Positions 54,773-63,492 of a stretch of 64,000 nt of DNA are shown piece by piece. The position numbers were made by a program, and so were the translations under genes. Origin of the DNA: Rhodospirillaceae bacterium (lineage in GTDB: Bacteria; Pseudomonadota; Alphaproteobacteria; Rhodospirillales; Rhodospirillaceae). Positions within the stretch are counted from its first letter, which is position 1. Each line of letters begins with the position of its first letter. The notes beneath the pieces were generated by a model that worked only from the letters and a program-made list of their open reading frames with translations, made no database searches and had not been told where the DNA came from. The DNA lies in the NCBI GenBank assembly GCA_947476925.1, contig CANJSF010000009.1:1-64000 (forward strand). The letters are read 5' to 3'.

Positions 54773-55084
54773 ATGTCTGCCAGCGACAGCGTCACACTGC
54801 ATCTGCTCATTTCTGGCCGCGTGCAGGGCGTGGGCTATCGCGCCTGGGTGCTGCGCACCGCGCGCAAGGCCGGCCTTATGGGATGGGTGCGCAATCTCAC
54901 CGATGGCCGCGTTGAGGCGGTGGCGTGTGGACCAAAATCTGCCATCGATCATTTTGTCGGCGCGTGTCACGCCGGGCCGTTACTCGCGCGCGTGACGGCT
55001 GTAGACACCAAAGTCGTAGCTGCGCCGGAAAGTTTTATGAACTTTGAGCAACGCGAAACGGTTGCGCCGCGCAGCGACGTCTAG
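54773..55084 (+). CDS. acyP: Acylphosphatase
   Basis: 103 residues from the ATG at 54773, 5 bases after GAGG; an in-frame GTG 6 bases earlier overlaps that site. Catalytic Arg in the phosphate loop GRVQGVGYRAWV and Asn in GWVRNLTDGRVE are present. Hydrolyses acyl phosphates in vitro; the cellular role is unclear. It follows pccA by 18 bp, so probably co-transcribed. Its last 4 bases overlap the convergent methyltransferase gene. Confidence 0.93.
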   Translation: MSASDSVTLHLLISGRVQGVGYRAWVLRTARKAGLMGWVRNLTDGRVEAVACGPKSAIDHFVGACHAGPLLARVTAVDTKVVAAPESFMNFEQRETVAPRSDV

Positions 55085-55995
55085 CTTTTCCACCTTACGT
55101 ACAACGACGTCGGCAACAGCCGCGTGTGTGATGATCCAGACGCGGGTGCCTCGTGGATCGCAAGTTCGCCGGTTTCAAACGCACCGCCACGCTCAGCCAG
55201 CGCATCTTTCATCACGCCATCCATCGCCAGTGCCGAGGCTCGAATAGCATAGGCCGTAAAAATCATGAACCCGAACGCAGGGTCGATCAGTTTCACACAA
55301 TCGCGCATCAGTTCGGGAAGGTGATCGAATAATTCCCACATTTCGCCTTCGGGGCCGCGCCCAAACTTCGGCGGATCGAGCACTAATCCGTGATACGTTT
55401 TTCCTCGGCGAACTTCGCGTGCAGCAAATTTGCGGGCGTCATCGACGATCCAACGAATAGGCGCGGCTGCAAGGCCTGACGCAGCTTGGTTGTCCTTCGC
55501 CCACGCGACGGATTTTTTCGAGGCGTCGACATGCGTGACTTCAGCGCCAGCCTTGGCGGCGATCAGCGAGGCAATCCCCGTGTAGGCAAATAAGTTCAGC
55601 ACGCGTGGTTTTTCAGGTGAGCGCGCCAATTGCTCAGCCATCCATTGCCAATGGGGCGCTTGCTCCGGGAATACACCCATATGCCTGAAGGCGCTAAAGC
55701 GGCACACGGCCGTCACGCCGCCAATGGGCATATTCCAGTCGCGAGGCGTTTGGCCGCGGTGCGTCCACTTGCCTTGCTCGTCATCATCGCTGCCATCAAA
55801 AATGCCATTGGCCTTCTCCCAGGCGCTCTTGGGCAAGCGCTGCGACCACATGGCTTGCGGCTCGGGCCGATCTACTGTCACCTCACCAAAGCGCTCGAGT
55901 TTGCGCCCAGCGCCAGAGTCCAACAGCGCATAGCCCCCCGTGCCAGCCGGCTCGGCGGCGACAATGCGCAAATGATCTGGGGGTGACTGAGGCAT
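55081..55995 (-). CDS. Class I SAM-dependent methyltransferase (RlmI/YccW-like)
   Basis: 304 residues. SAM-binding fold with VLNLFAYTGIASLIAAKAGAEVTHVDASKK (motif I and acidic loop), then LVLDPPKFGRGPEGEMWEL, a DPPKF motif seen in RlmI-type 23S rRNA cytosine methyltransferases and relatives. It lacks the N-terminal PUA domain of E. coli RlmI, so rRNA specificity is only suggested. Divergent from the DUF1838 gene. Confidence 0.85.
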   Translation of the reverse strand: MPQSPPDHLRIVAAEPAGTGGYALLDSGAGRKLERFGEVTVDRPEPQAMWSQRLPKSAWEKANGIFDGSDDDEQGKWTHRGQTPRDWNMPIGGVTAVCRFSAFRHMGVFPEQAPHWQWMAEQLARSPEKPRVLNLFAYTGIASLIAAKAGAEVTHVDASKKSVAWAKDNQAASGLAAAPIRWIVDDARKFAAREVRRGKTYHGLVLDPPKFGRGPEGEMWELFDHLPELMRDCVKLIDPAFGFMIFTAYAIRASALAMDGVMKDALAERGGAFETGELAIHEAPASGSSHTRLLPTSLYVRWKS

Positions 55996-56115
55996 ACGAT
56001 TCTCTGGGTCTTCTGTCCGAAGCGCGAACCTAGGCCAAACGTTGTCCCTTTGCCAATCGACTCTGCGCGCAAGATCGGATGTACTTCATGCACCAACATA
56101 TTTGAGGAGAGCCCG

Positions 56116-56994
56116 ATGACCAATACGCCGACCAATCCTTCCCGCCGTTCTGCTTTGGGTTTTGGCACATTGGCGTTGGGCTTGCCATTGATGGGCGCAG
56201 CGATCAACTCGCCGGCGCAGGCCCAAACCAAAGGCAAAGGGCTGGACCTGACCAACAAGGCCGATTTTCTCACCGCTCTCCAAAAAATGCGAGGTGCGCT
56301 CGATGAGCGCATCTGCATGGGTTATGTGAAGGGCCTTTACTACGGCGTTGTTGATGATCGACTGACTCCTCTGTATGGCGTGCTCGGCGGTACCTTCACA
56401 CGCTACAAAAAGCTGCCCGACGGCAACTTCGAGGGGCGTACGTTCGAAGTTGCTTATTTCACTGATTGGGACACCGGCGCGTTGCTGGAAAATTTCAAAA
56501 ACCCCTATACCGGCGAAACCGTCAGCGTGCCGCAAACCCGCATGGGGCCCAGCACCATTATCATTACGCCGGACGGCCTAAAAATTGGTGGCGGTGGGGG
56601 GTTGCCGGGGATGAAGGTGTCGCACCGCTTTTTGCCTGCGCGTGTGGTGAATAACGATGTGTGGATTGTGGAAGAAAGCTTCGTGAGCACGCCACCTGAT
56701 TTTAAAGGCCCGAAGTTCGCCTACAACGAAGTGACCACGATGCAAACGACGCTGAGCGAACTTAATAATCCGAAACTGATGCAGACGCTTACTCACGTTC
56801 ATTACAGCGTGGTTGTGTCGTGGCGCCCGTGGTTAAAAATGGGTGATCGCCCCGGTCACCTGATGGGCAACGCGGCTGGCCGTCGCCTGGAAAAAATGAC
56901 TGACTATCCGGCTGAGTATCAAGAATGGACCAAAAAGTATCACGCTGATGTGTGGGCTGACCCCGGCGCAATATTGGATGGCAAGAAGGGTTAG
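56116..56994 (+). CDS. DUF1838 family protein with Tat-type signal
   Basis: 292 residues from the ATG at 56116, preceded by GAGGAG. The twin-arginine stretch SRRSALGFG near residue 11 and a hydrophobic segment ending AQAQ predict Tat export. The mature part ([21 protein letters not shown], then [17 protein letters not shown] near the end) resembles the uncharacterised DUF1838 family. Function unknown. Its stop overlaps the convergent lipB stop by 4 bp. Confidence 0.85.
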   Translation: MTNTPTNPSRRSALGFGTLALGLPLMGAAINSPAQAQTKGKGLDLTNKADFLTALQKMRGALDERICMGYVKGLYYGVVDDRLTPLYGVLGGTFTRYKKLPDGNFEGRTFEVAYFTDWDTGALLENFKNPYTGETVSVPQTRMGPSTIIITPDGLKIGGGGGLPGMKVSHRFLPARVVNNDVWIVEESFVSTPPDFKGPKFAYNEVTTMQTTLSELNNPKLMQTLTHVHYSVVVSWRPWLKMGDRPGHLMGNAAGRRLEKMTDYPAEYQEWTKKYHADVWADPGAILDGKKG

Positions 56995-57707
56995 GTTGCC
57001 CCAAACACTTTTCTGAACTCCGCCACCATCGCGGCATCAACCTCGGCCATTATTGGTTTAACGCCCAATGCGGCGAGCGATGTCACGCCGTGTTGACTAA
57101 TGCCGCAAGGTACGATTCCTGAAAAGTGCGATAGGTCGGGGTTCACGTTGAGCGATACGCCATGAAAGCTGACCCAACGGCGCACGCGAATGCCGAGCGC
57201 TGCAATTTTATCTTCGCGACCGTCTTTACTTTCAACCCATAACCCAATGCGCCCTGCGCGGCGTTCAGCTTTTACGCCGAAACACGCAATCACGCCGATC
57301 AGCCATTCTTCCAAGTCGTGGACAAAGCAACGGATGTCGGGCCCCGGCGCGCATGCCCGGCGCTTCAAATCCATCAATACGTACCCCACCCGTTGGCCAG
57401 GGCCATGGTAGGTATATTGGCCGCCCCGCCCCGCTTGAAACACCGGAAAGCGGTTCGGTGCCAGAAGGTCCGCGACGTCCGCCGAGGTGCCTGCGGTATA
57501 AAGGGGCGGGTGTTCCAGCAGCCAAAGGAGGTCTGGGGCCGCGCCAATCTTGATGGCCTCAACGCGAGTCTCCATGGCGGCCAAGGCTGTGGGGTAGGCG
57601 ATTGGCTCCGCTGAATGCAGGACCTCAATTGGTCCCGCATTGGTACGCCACCGAACCTGCGGCGCGCAGGAGGCGGTTTGGCCAGGGTTATCGTTGGTGT
57701 CTTTCAT
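56991..57707 (-). CDS. lipB: Octanoyltransferase LipB
   Basis: 238 residues. Transfers octanoyl from acyl-ACP to lipoyl domains, the first step of lipoate assembly. The signature [12 protein letters not shown] (94-105), Lys167 in [18 protein letters not shown] and the acyl-carrying Cys201 in GIVPCGI are all present, so the enzyme looks active. ATG at 57707. Confidence 0.95.
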   Translation of the reverse strand: MKDTNDNPGQTASCAPQVRWRTNAGPIEVLHSAEPIAYPTALAAMETRVEAIKIGAAPDLLWLLEHPPLYTAGTSADVADLLAPNRFPVFQAGRGGQYTYHGPGQRVGYVLMDLKRRACAPGPDIRCFVHDLEEWLIGVIACFGVKAERRAGRIGLWVESKDGREDKIAALGIRVRRWVSFHGVSLNVNPDLSHFSGIVPCGISQHGVTSLAALGVKPIMAEVDAAMVAEFRKVFGAT

Positions 57708-57832
57708 GGGGCTGTTTTTAGCATAAGACCGCCAGTTTTGGGGGTCTTATGCGCGGTTGCTTATGAGGGGCCGATTTGCTATTCCCGCGACCTCTATCGG
57801 GTGCCTGAAAGGGTCCCAATACCCCAAGACGT

Positions 57833-57917
57833 GCGGTCGTGGCGGAAATGGTAGACGCGCAGCGTTGAGGTCGCTGTGGGGCAACTCGTGAAGGTTCGAT
57901 TCCTTTCGACCGCACCA
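57833..57917 (+). tRNA. tRNA-Leu (anticodon GAG)
   Basis: Class II tRNA: acceptor GCGGTCG pairs with CGACCGC, D arm GCGGAAATGGTAGACGC, anticodon loop TTGAGGT giving GAG (leucine CTC/CTT), a long variable arm, T arm GGTTCGATTCC, and an encoded CCA at 57915-57917. Confidence 0.96.
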
Positions 57918-57939
57918 AACTTGGCTTCCCAGTAGAGCC

Positions 57940-58323
57940 CTAAATGGCTGCCGCGATAAGCGCGGCGATCGCCAGAAGTCCGATCCAAGCCGGGTGCTTG
58001 CCCTTGGTCCCAGCAAGCCAATAGAGGCCAGAGATGGCAAAGGTCGCTGCCATAATGATGGCAACCGTACCGGCCGCTTTTGCAACGTCATCATACATCG
58101 CAGCGGCAATCATCGCGGCGCTCAGCCCCAGACCCAGCACCGACAAAAGATGCCATGTGCTCCAAAGGGCGTCCCACCTGCGCGGGGGCAACAGTTGATT
58201 TGCCATGACATGGCCGGGCTTTCCGGCGCGCACGTGCCTGAAGACCAATCGCTCGCCCAGGACCGAATGCAATATCGCCAACGCGAACATTACGATGCCA
58301 GCTGAAAACAGATAAAAATTCAT
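57940..58323 (-). CDS. Small four-helix membrane protein, function unknown
   Basis: 127 residues from the ATG at 58323 (MNFYLFSAGIVMFALA); a TTG two codons earlier is possible. About four transmembrane helices with a conserved-looking loop GERLVFRHVRAGKPG after helix 1 and PPRRWDALWSTWH before helix 2. I do not recognise the family. Convergent with tRNA-Leu. Confidence 0.7.
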   Translation of the reverse strand: MNFYLFSAGIVMFALAILHSVLGERLVFRHVRAGKPGHVMANQLLPPRRWDALWSTWHLLSVLGLGLSAAMIAAAMYDDVAKAAGTVAIIMAATFAISGLYWLAGTKGKHPAWIGLLAIAALIAAAI

Positions 58324-58492
58324 GCTCAATTGTAGCCGATACGACCTTCAATAAAAGCGCTGCATGTCTATTTGCGGCCCCACTTTTTGTTTGATCAGTC
58401 CTGCATAAAGGTCTAGGCCAAAAGGGCAGACGTCGAAGCGTTCTCGGCGCTATCTGCGCGCCAGTTGAACCGCCGTGTGACGAGGTCCTGCT

Positions 58493-58930
58493 ATGCCCAT
58501 GCTCAAACGAATCAATCTTTGTGTTGCCGACATGGAACGCTCCTTGAAGGTTTATCGCGATATCTTGGGTTTCACCGTCAACCATCTGAAAGACTCAGCC
58601 TCTGATTCGTACTCCTACCCCGTCTTTATGTTTCCCAAAGAGGCCAAGCTTCGGTTCGCCACGCTCGATAGCCCCACCCAAGAACGCACGCTGGCGCTGA
58701 CTGAGGTGCGCGGCATCACGCTGCCGAAAATGCCTATTCCGCACATGACCGCTGTTGTTTTGAATTGCGTGAATTTCGACGAGGTCGTGACCAAAGCCAA
58801 GGCCATGGGCTTGAAGGTTGTGCCCGAGCAGCCTTTGCCAGATTTAGATGGCAAACCAAAGGGTCGTGAAACGGCTTTCGTCGACCCCGACGGTCATTTG
58901 GTTGTGCTCTACAAGATGCTCAATCAATAA
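58493..58930 (+). CDS. VOC/glyoxalase-fold protein
   Basis: 145 residues. Two beta-alpha-beta-beta-beta modules of the vicinal-oxygen-chelate fold: RINLCVADMERSLKVYRDILGF and the second-half TAFVDPDGHLVVLYKML. The first metal position usually held by His or Gln is Asn (INLCV), so the activity is uncertain. A start at the third residue (58499) is also possible. Isolated gene. Confidence 0.85.
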   Translation: MPMLKRINLCVADMERSLKVYRDILGFTVNHLKDSASDSYSYPVFMFPKEAKLRFATLDSPTQERTLALTEVRGITLPKMPIPHMTAVVLNCVNFDEVVTKAKAMGLKVVPEQPLPDLDGKPKGRETAFVDPDGHLVVLYKMLNQ

Positions 58931-58986
58931 CCGTTTTCTCTCACGCTATGCGGCTTTTGTCGCATCCTTAACCTGAGTTTCCATCG

Positions 58987-60384
58987 ATGTCCGACAGCGT
59001 CGCCCATCGCCAATTGGCCCCAGAGCCGGAAGAAGCCTTCGGGCTAGATGCCGCCTTTGTTGATGAGATTGCCGCGCTGTTGCGGGCCGATAATCGCGTC
59101 CGGGTCAAAGAACTTGTCACCGATCTTCACTACGCCGACATGGCCGACTTGTTGGAACGTCTGGATTCGCAAGACCGTCAACTTTTGATCGAGACTGTGC
59201 GCGACAACTTCAATGCTGATGTGCTGCCCGAGTTGGCCGAAGCCGTTCGCGACCAGGTGATGGAAGCCTTGGGTTTTGAAGACTTTGCCGCCGCCTTATC
59301 GCAGCTTGATTCTGACGATGCCGTTTATGTGGCCTCGAAATTGTCGGCCTCTGAGCGCGAGCAAATTGCGGCGCGCATGCCCCAAGAAGCCCGCTTGTCG
59401 ATTGAGCAGGGGTTAGCGTACGGCGAAAACTCTGCTGGTCGTTTGATGCAGCGAGAGTTTGTTGCGGTGCCCAATTACTGGACAGTGGGCGAAACCATCG
59501 ACTACATGCGCTCGGGGCAAGCATTGCCCGAGAAGTTCTATGCCGTGTTTGTGGTCGATCCACGCAATCGCCCCCAAGGCATGGTTGAGTTATCGCGGTT
59601 GTTGCGCGCCAAGCGCCCCGAGCGGATGAAAGACCTGTTCGATCAAGACGTCGAACCGGTGGCGCTGGATATGGACCGCGAGGACGTTGCGTTTTTTGTC
59701 AAGCAGCGCAACTTAGTCAGTGTGCCGGTCATTGATAAGTCGGGCCGGTTAGTTGGTCAAATTACGATTGATGACATCGTCGACGTCATCGACGAAGAAG
59801 CCGAAGATGACATTTTGAAATTGGCTGGTGTGCGCAATAGCGAGGTCTCGAGCCTCTACAACGCCATCATCAGCACAGCCAATTCAAGGTTCCCATGGCT
59901 GGCGGTGAACTTAGCGACTGCGTTTTTGGCGTCCGGGGTCGTCGGAATGTTTGAGCACTCTATCGAAAAATTAGCAGCACTCGCAGTGTTGTTGCCGATT
60001 GTGGCGGGGATGGGCGGCAACGCCGGCACCCAAACATTGGCCACCGCCGTGCGCGCGTTAGCTACGCGCGAGCTTGACGGCAGCAATGCCTGGCGCGTCA
60101 TGAGCCGCGAGCTCTTTGTCGGCATGATCAATGGCTTGTTGTTTGCCGCAATTGTTGGCGTCATCGCATATTTTTGGTTTGATGATCAGCTGCTGGCGAT
60201 CGCCATTGCCAGCGCAATGTTCATAACACTTACCGTCGCGGGCCTTTCAGGCATCGTGATCCCGTATGCACTACAAAAATTTGGCGCCGACCCGGCCGCA
60301 TCGGGCGGCGTATTTTTAACGACAGTCACCGATGTCGTTGGGTTCTTTAGTTTTTTGGGATTGGCAACCTTGATCTTGTTATAA
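58987..60384 (+). CDS. mgtE: Magnesium transporter MgtE
   Basis: 465 residues. N-terminal helical MgtE_N domain, two CBS domains (about 140-270, with SVPVIDKSGRLVGQITIDDI) that sense cytosolic Mg2+, and a C-terminal five-helix pore with the signature GNAGTQTLATAVRALATRE and final TDVVGFFSFLGLATL. No Mg2+ riboswitch is evident in the short upstream spacer. Confidence 0.94.
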   Translation: MSDSVAHRQLAPEPEEAFGLDAAFVDEIAALLRADNRVRVKELVTDLHYADMADLLERLDSQDRQLLIETVRDNFNADVLPELAEAVRDQVMEALGFEDFAAALSQLDSDDAVYVASKLSASEREQIAARMPQEARLSIEQGLAYGENSAGRLMQREFVAVPNYWTVGETIDYMRSGQALPEKFYAVFVVDPRNRPQGMVELSRLLRAKRPERMKDLFDQDVEPVALDMDREDVAFFVKQRNLVSVPVIDKSGRLVGQITIDDIVDVIDEEAEDDILKLAGVRNSEVSSLYNAIISTANSRFPWLAVNLATAFLASGVVGMFEHSIEKLAALAVLLPIVAGMGGNAGTQTLATAVRALATRELDGSNAWRVMSRELFVGMINGLLFAAIVGVIAYFWFDDQLLAIAIASAMFITLTVAGLSGIVIPYALQKFGADPAASGGVFLTTVTDVVGFFSFLGLATLILL

Positions 60385-60467
60385 GCGTTGTAAATCGACG
60401 AAAAACCGGGGTTTCGCGGCAAGGCATTTGCCGATAGAATACGCCATCCGGTGGAGCCTATTCCTGA

Positions 60468-60959
60468 ATGTCCGAGTCCTCTGTCAAGTACATCACGCCA
60501 CCCAACAATTTGCGCAAAAAGCAAATTGATGCTGGCGTGCAGCTGACCATCGATCCAAGTCTCGTGGGTGCGGCCGAAAGCAAAATCGGCAGCATGAAGG
60601 CCGACTACCTGAAATGGGTTGGCGGCGACCTTGATGCCTTATCGGCGGCTTGCGACATTTCCATAAAAGACAAAGCTAACCGTGCCCAGCATGTTGAGAC
60701 GCTTTATAACAAGGCCGTCGAGATCAAAGGGCAGGGCGGTAGCTTCGGCTATCCTTTGATGACCACCATTGGCAGCCAACTGTGCCGCTTCCTCGAAACG
60801 CAGGGCTTTGGTGTTGATGACCTCAAAATGGACGTTGTTAAACTTCACGTCGAAACGTTGCGGTTGGTCATTTTACAAAAGATGGAAGGTGACGGCGGGC
60901 CTATGGGTCAAAAGCTGCTGACCGGCCTCGCGCTCGCTGTCAAAAAAGTAACGGGGTAG
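60468..60959 (+). CDS. Hpt-like helical protein lacking the phospho-histidine
   Basis: 163 residues, all-helical by appearance. The centre resembles the histidine phosphotransfer core: AVEIKGQGGSFGYP (83-96) aligns with the Hpt pattern A-H-x-L-K-G followed by small residues and G, but the phosphorylatable His is Val84. Downstream IGSQLCRFLE matches the next Hpt helix. It follows mgtE by 83 bp. I cannot name the family with confidence; a docking or phosphotransfer-competitor role is speculation. Confidence 0.7.
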   Translation: MSESSVKYITPPNNLRKKQIDAGVQLTIDPSLVGAAESKIGSMKADYLKWVGGDLDALSAACDISIKDKANRAQHVETLYNKAVEIKGQGGSFGYPLMTTIGSQLCRFLETQGFGVDDLKMDVVKLHVETLRLVILQKMEGDGGPMGQKLLTGLALAVKKVTG

Positions 60960-61016
60960 TTGTTTGCCCAATTTGTGGGCTTCTACTTGGCGTGGAAATA
61001 CTGCCACCCAACCGCG

Positions 61017-62234
61017 TTAATTTACTGGCGTCATAAATTCCCAGCGCCGGTAGCCTTCAACACCTGAAATCACAATCCCATCAAAGCCGAGGTCGACGAG
61101 GCCTGAAAAGGTTTTACCCACTATGGCTTTCCAAGCGGGATTCCAAAACTCGACGTGGTATTTGCCGGGGTTGGCGCGGTCGAGCGCATGCACCCATGAT
61201 GGGTTGCCGACCTGCCATTCGCGTTGCCAGTAATATTTATCATCTGACGCTTGGCCAATTTCAATCCACGCCAGCACCTGGCGGCGTGCGCCAATTTTCT
61301 TGAACTTAAGGCCGTTTACTTCGGCCTTTGTCAGCGCTTGATTACCGTTATAAAAGCCATCAACGACAAGGATGTCATAGTTGGTGTTCTTTAAAGCCAG
61401 CAGCCAATCGGCTTTGTTTCCATACTTTTTGTTGTCCAAATTGATCAGCATGCTTTTAGCAGCAGTGATGTCTTGGACGTTCGCCGAATTTTCTGGGTTG
61501 GGTCGAACATTCGGAACATCTGAATATTGGCGCTTCAGGTCGGCATCAACGTGAGCCACGATGCCTTCCTTTCGCGCCTGTTGGAAAACGCTTTGCACGC
61601 GTTCAGCAGGGCAGTGATCTACGGATAACGCTTTCAAACTTTGCGCGCGCATAGCTTCGACATCTGCAATCGGAACCCGTATGGGCGAGCAAAAGAATCC
61701 ATCTAGGATAAAACCATCGACACGCTGCTGATAACGACGCATCGGAAAGCCGACCGGTAATTCCGTCTCGGCCACTTGCTCGGGCTTCATCACAGCTGGG
61801 CGCTTCAGCTCAGTCAGGTTAAATTCGCGTTGACTCCAGGTGAATAAGTCGAAGCCGCCAAAGGTTAAAATGGTAAAGCCAGGCGTGCGTGAACGCGCAT
61901 AGCCTGAGAGTTCTTCAATGATTTTGCGCATCTCGTCGCGGTAGTTAGGAATCTGCTTTATCGGAATGTCCAAGATGATGTTGGTGTCACCCAACAATTC
62001 AATGGTGCGATCCGGCAATTCCGGCGGTAGCGCTTTGATCGAGGTAATGTCGTCTTGCGGTTTGAGCTCGGGAATTTCTTCTGGTTCCGACGGCGGCGGC
62101 CCGCCGCCAATGTCCCCGCCTTCTAAATCAGCGGCTTCTGGCGGTGGCTTACGAACTTGCTGCGCAATGGCATGGTTGGCCGTTAGCGCGAGTGCGCTGG
62201 CCAAGATAATTGCAATTGCGGTTGTTCGGCTCAT
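61017..62234 (-). CDS. Exported GH114/TM1410-like protein, apparently circularly permuted
   Basis: 405 residues. Signal peptide 1-25, an acidic proline-rich linker (28-60), then two regions resembling the MJ1477/TM1410 (GH114-like) TIM-barrel family. Residues 258-405 carry wording of the usual N-terminal half (NYDILVVDGFYNG, RRQVLAWIEIGQAS, EFWNPAWKAIV, LGFDGIVISGVEGYRRW), while residues 99-235 resemble the usual C-terminal half (YARSRTPGFTILTFGGFDL, RVDGFILDGFFC). Canonical acidic residues appear changed (GEAE-type to GQAS; LD..D-type to SG.E). Two Cys, 182 and 208, may form a disulfide. Its ATG overlaps the end of the flavoprotein gene upstream. Confidence 0.75.
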   Translation of the reverse strand: MSRTTAIAIILASALALTANHAIAQQVRKPPPEAADLEGGDIGGGPPPSEPEEIPELKPQDDITSIKALPPELPDRTIELLGDTNIILDIPIKQIPNYRDEMRKIIEELSGYARSRTPGFTILTFGGFDLFTWSQREFNLTELKRPAVMKPEQVAETELPVGFPMRRYQQRVDGFILDGFFCSPIRVPIADVEAMRAQSLKALSVDHCPAERVQSVFQQARKEGIVAHVDADLKRQYSDVPNVRPNPENSANVQDITAAKSMLINLDNKKYGNKADWLLALKNTNYDILVVDGFYNGNQALTKAEVNGLKFKKIGARRQVLAWIEIGQASDDKYYWQREWQVGNPSWVHALDRANPGKYHVEFWNPAWKAIVGKTFSGLVDLGFDGIVISGVEGYRRWEFMTPVN

Positions 62235-63337
62235 AGTCGTTCGGCTACGTAATCGGCAATGGCAAGGCTCGAGGTCAACCCGGGTGACTCAATACCGTAT
62301 AGAGCCGCATATCCTTTAACACCGGTCTCGTGTTCCGTCTGTATCATGAAATCGCGCGTTGGTTCGCCCTTAGCCTGAATTTTGGGCCGGATGCCGCTGT
62401 AGCCAGGCCGCAGGGCATCATCGGGCAGGTCGGGCCAATACTTCCGGATCGCGGCATAAAAGCTTGGCCCCCGAGCTTCATTGACGTCGTAGTTAATTTT
62501 CTCGACCCATTCGACATCGGGGCCAAAACGGCCCTGGCCTGCAAGATCTAAAGTGTAATGCAGCCCCAAGCTATGGGCACCGGGAAGCGGATAGATCAGG
62601 CGTGAAAACGGCGCTTTACCCGACAAGTAGAAATAATTGCCCTTGGCGTAGTGTTGCGGCGGAATACTGGGCGCGCCAACGCCCCTAATCGACCGGCTAA
62701 TGTTTTGCGCCGAGAGTCCTGCGCAATTGATAACGGTTTTCGCCTTCAGCGACATGGGCGCGGGGCCGCCTGCATGAATAATGACGCCGTCATCGGCGGC
62801 CTCGCCGCTAACCACGGGGCTGTTATAGGCAATGACAGCGCCGTGTGCTTCGGCGTCGCCTAAGATTGCGAGCATAAAGCCATGGCTATCGATGATGCCC
62901 GTTAACGGTGACAATAGCGCTGCCGCGCATACCAAGTTGGGTTCGAGCTTCTTGGCCTCACTGGCTTGCAAATAGGTCATGTACACGCCGCTATCTGCCG
63001 CATGGGCCTGAAGCTTTTTTAAGCCTGCGACTTCGCTGTCGTCGGCGGCAAACACAACTTTAGTCGTGCGCTTATAGGTCACGCCATAGGCATGACAAAA
63101 CGCATAAATCTTGTCACGACCCTCAATGCACAGCCGCTCTTTCAGGCTGCCATGGGGGTAGTAGATGCCCGCATGAATCACTTCGCTGTTGCGCGCGCTG
63201 GTAATCGAGCCAAAAGCCTCTTCGGCCTCGAGGATTAAAACCTCACGGCCTTTTCGTGCCATGGCCCGCGCCAACGCCAGCCCGACAACTCCGGCGCCAA
63301 TGACCACACAATCAACAGACTCAGGGGACGATGTCAT
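62231..63337 (-). CDS. lhgO: FAD-dependent L-2-hydroxyglutarate oxidase-like protein
   Basis: 368 residues from the ATG at 63337. N-terminal FAD-binding Rossmann motif VVIGAGVVGLALARAMA with the acidic ribose ligand in ILEAE, followed by the family signature TSARNSEVIHAGIYYP and the C-terminal GYSGIRPKIQ and IESPGLTSSLAIADYV. By family it oxidises L-2-hydroxyglutarate to 2-oxoglutarate; other DAO-family substrates remain possible. The stop overlaps the start of the GH114-like gene (ATGA), so the two form an operon. Confidence 0.88.
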   Translation of the reverse strand: MTSSPESVDCVVIGAGVVGLALARAMARKGREVLILEAEEAFGSITSARNSEVIHAGIYYPHGSLKERLCIEGRDKIYAFCHAYGVTYKRTTKVVFAADDSEVAGLKKLQAHAADSGVYMTYLQASEAKKLEPNLVCAAALLSPLTGIIDSHGFMLAILGDAEAHGAVIAYNSPVVSGEAADDGVIIHAGGPAPMSLKAKTVINCAGLSAQNISRSIRGVGAPSIPPQHYAKGNYFYLSGKAPFSRLIYPLPGAHSLGLHYTLDLAGQGRFGPDVEWVEKINYDVNEARGPSFYAAIRKYWPDLPDDALRPGYSGIRPKIQAKGEPTRDFMIQTEHETGVKGYAALYGIESPGLTSSLAIADYVAERL

Positions 63338-63492
63338 AGGGCTAAGTGTGGCGGCGGGCGGCGGTTTGGTCAAGAATCGTGTTTGGAATCAATGGCTTTA
63401 AGGCAGATTTTGGCCCCGTACTCATTGTCCTGGCGACTCCGGGCAGGTAGAATGCAGGTTCATTTTTAAAAATCTTAACTCCCAGGTCGCGC

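Noticed and set aside
60966-60980. GCCCA/TGGGC hairpin after the Hpt-like gene as terminator
   Set aside because: Only 5 bp with a poor T tract; too weak to call.
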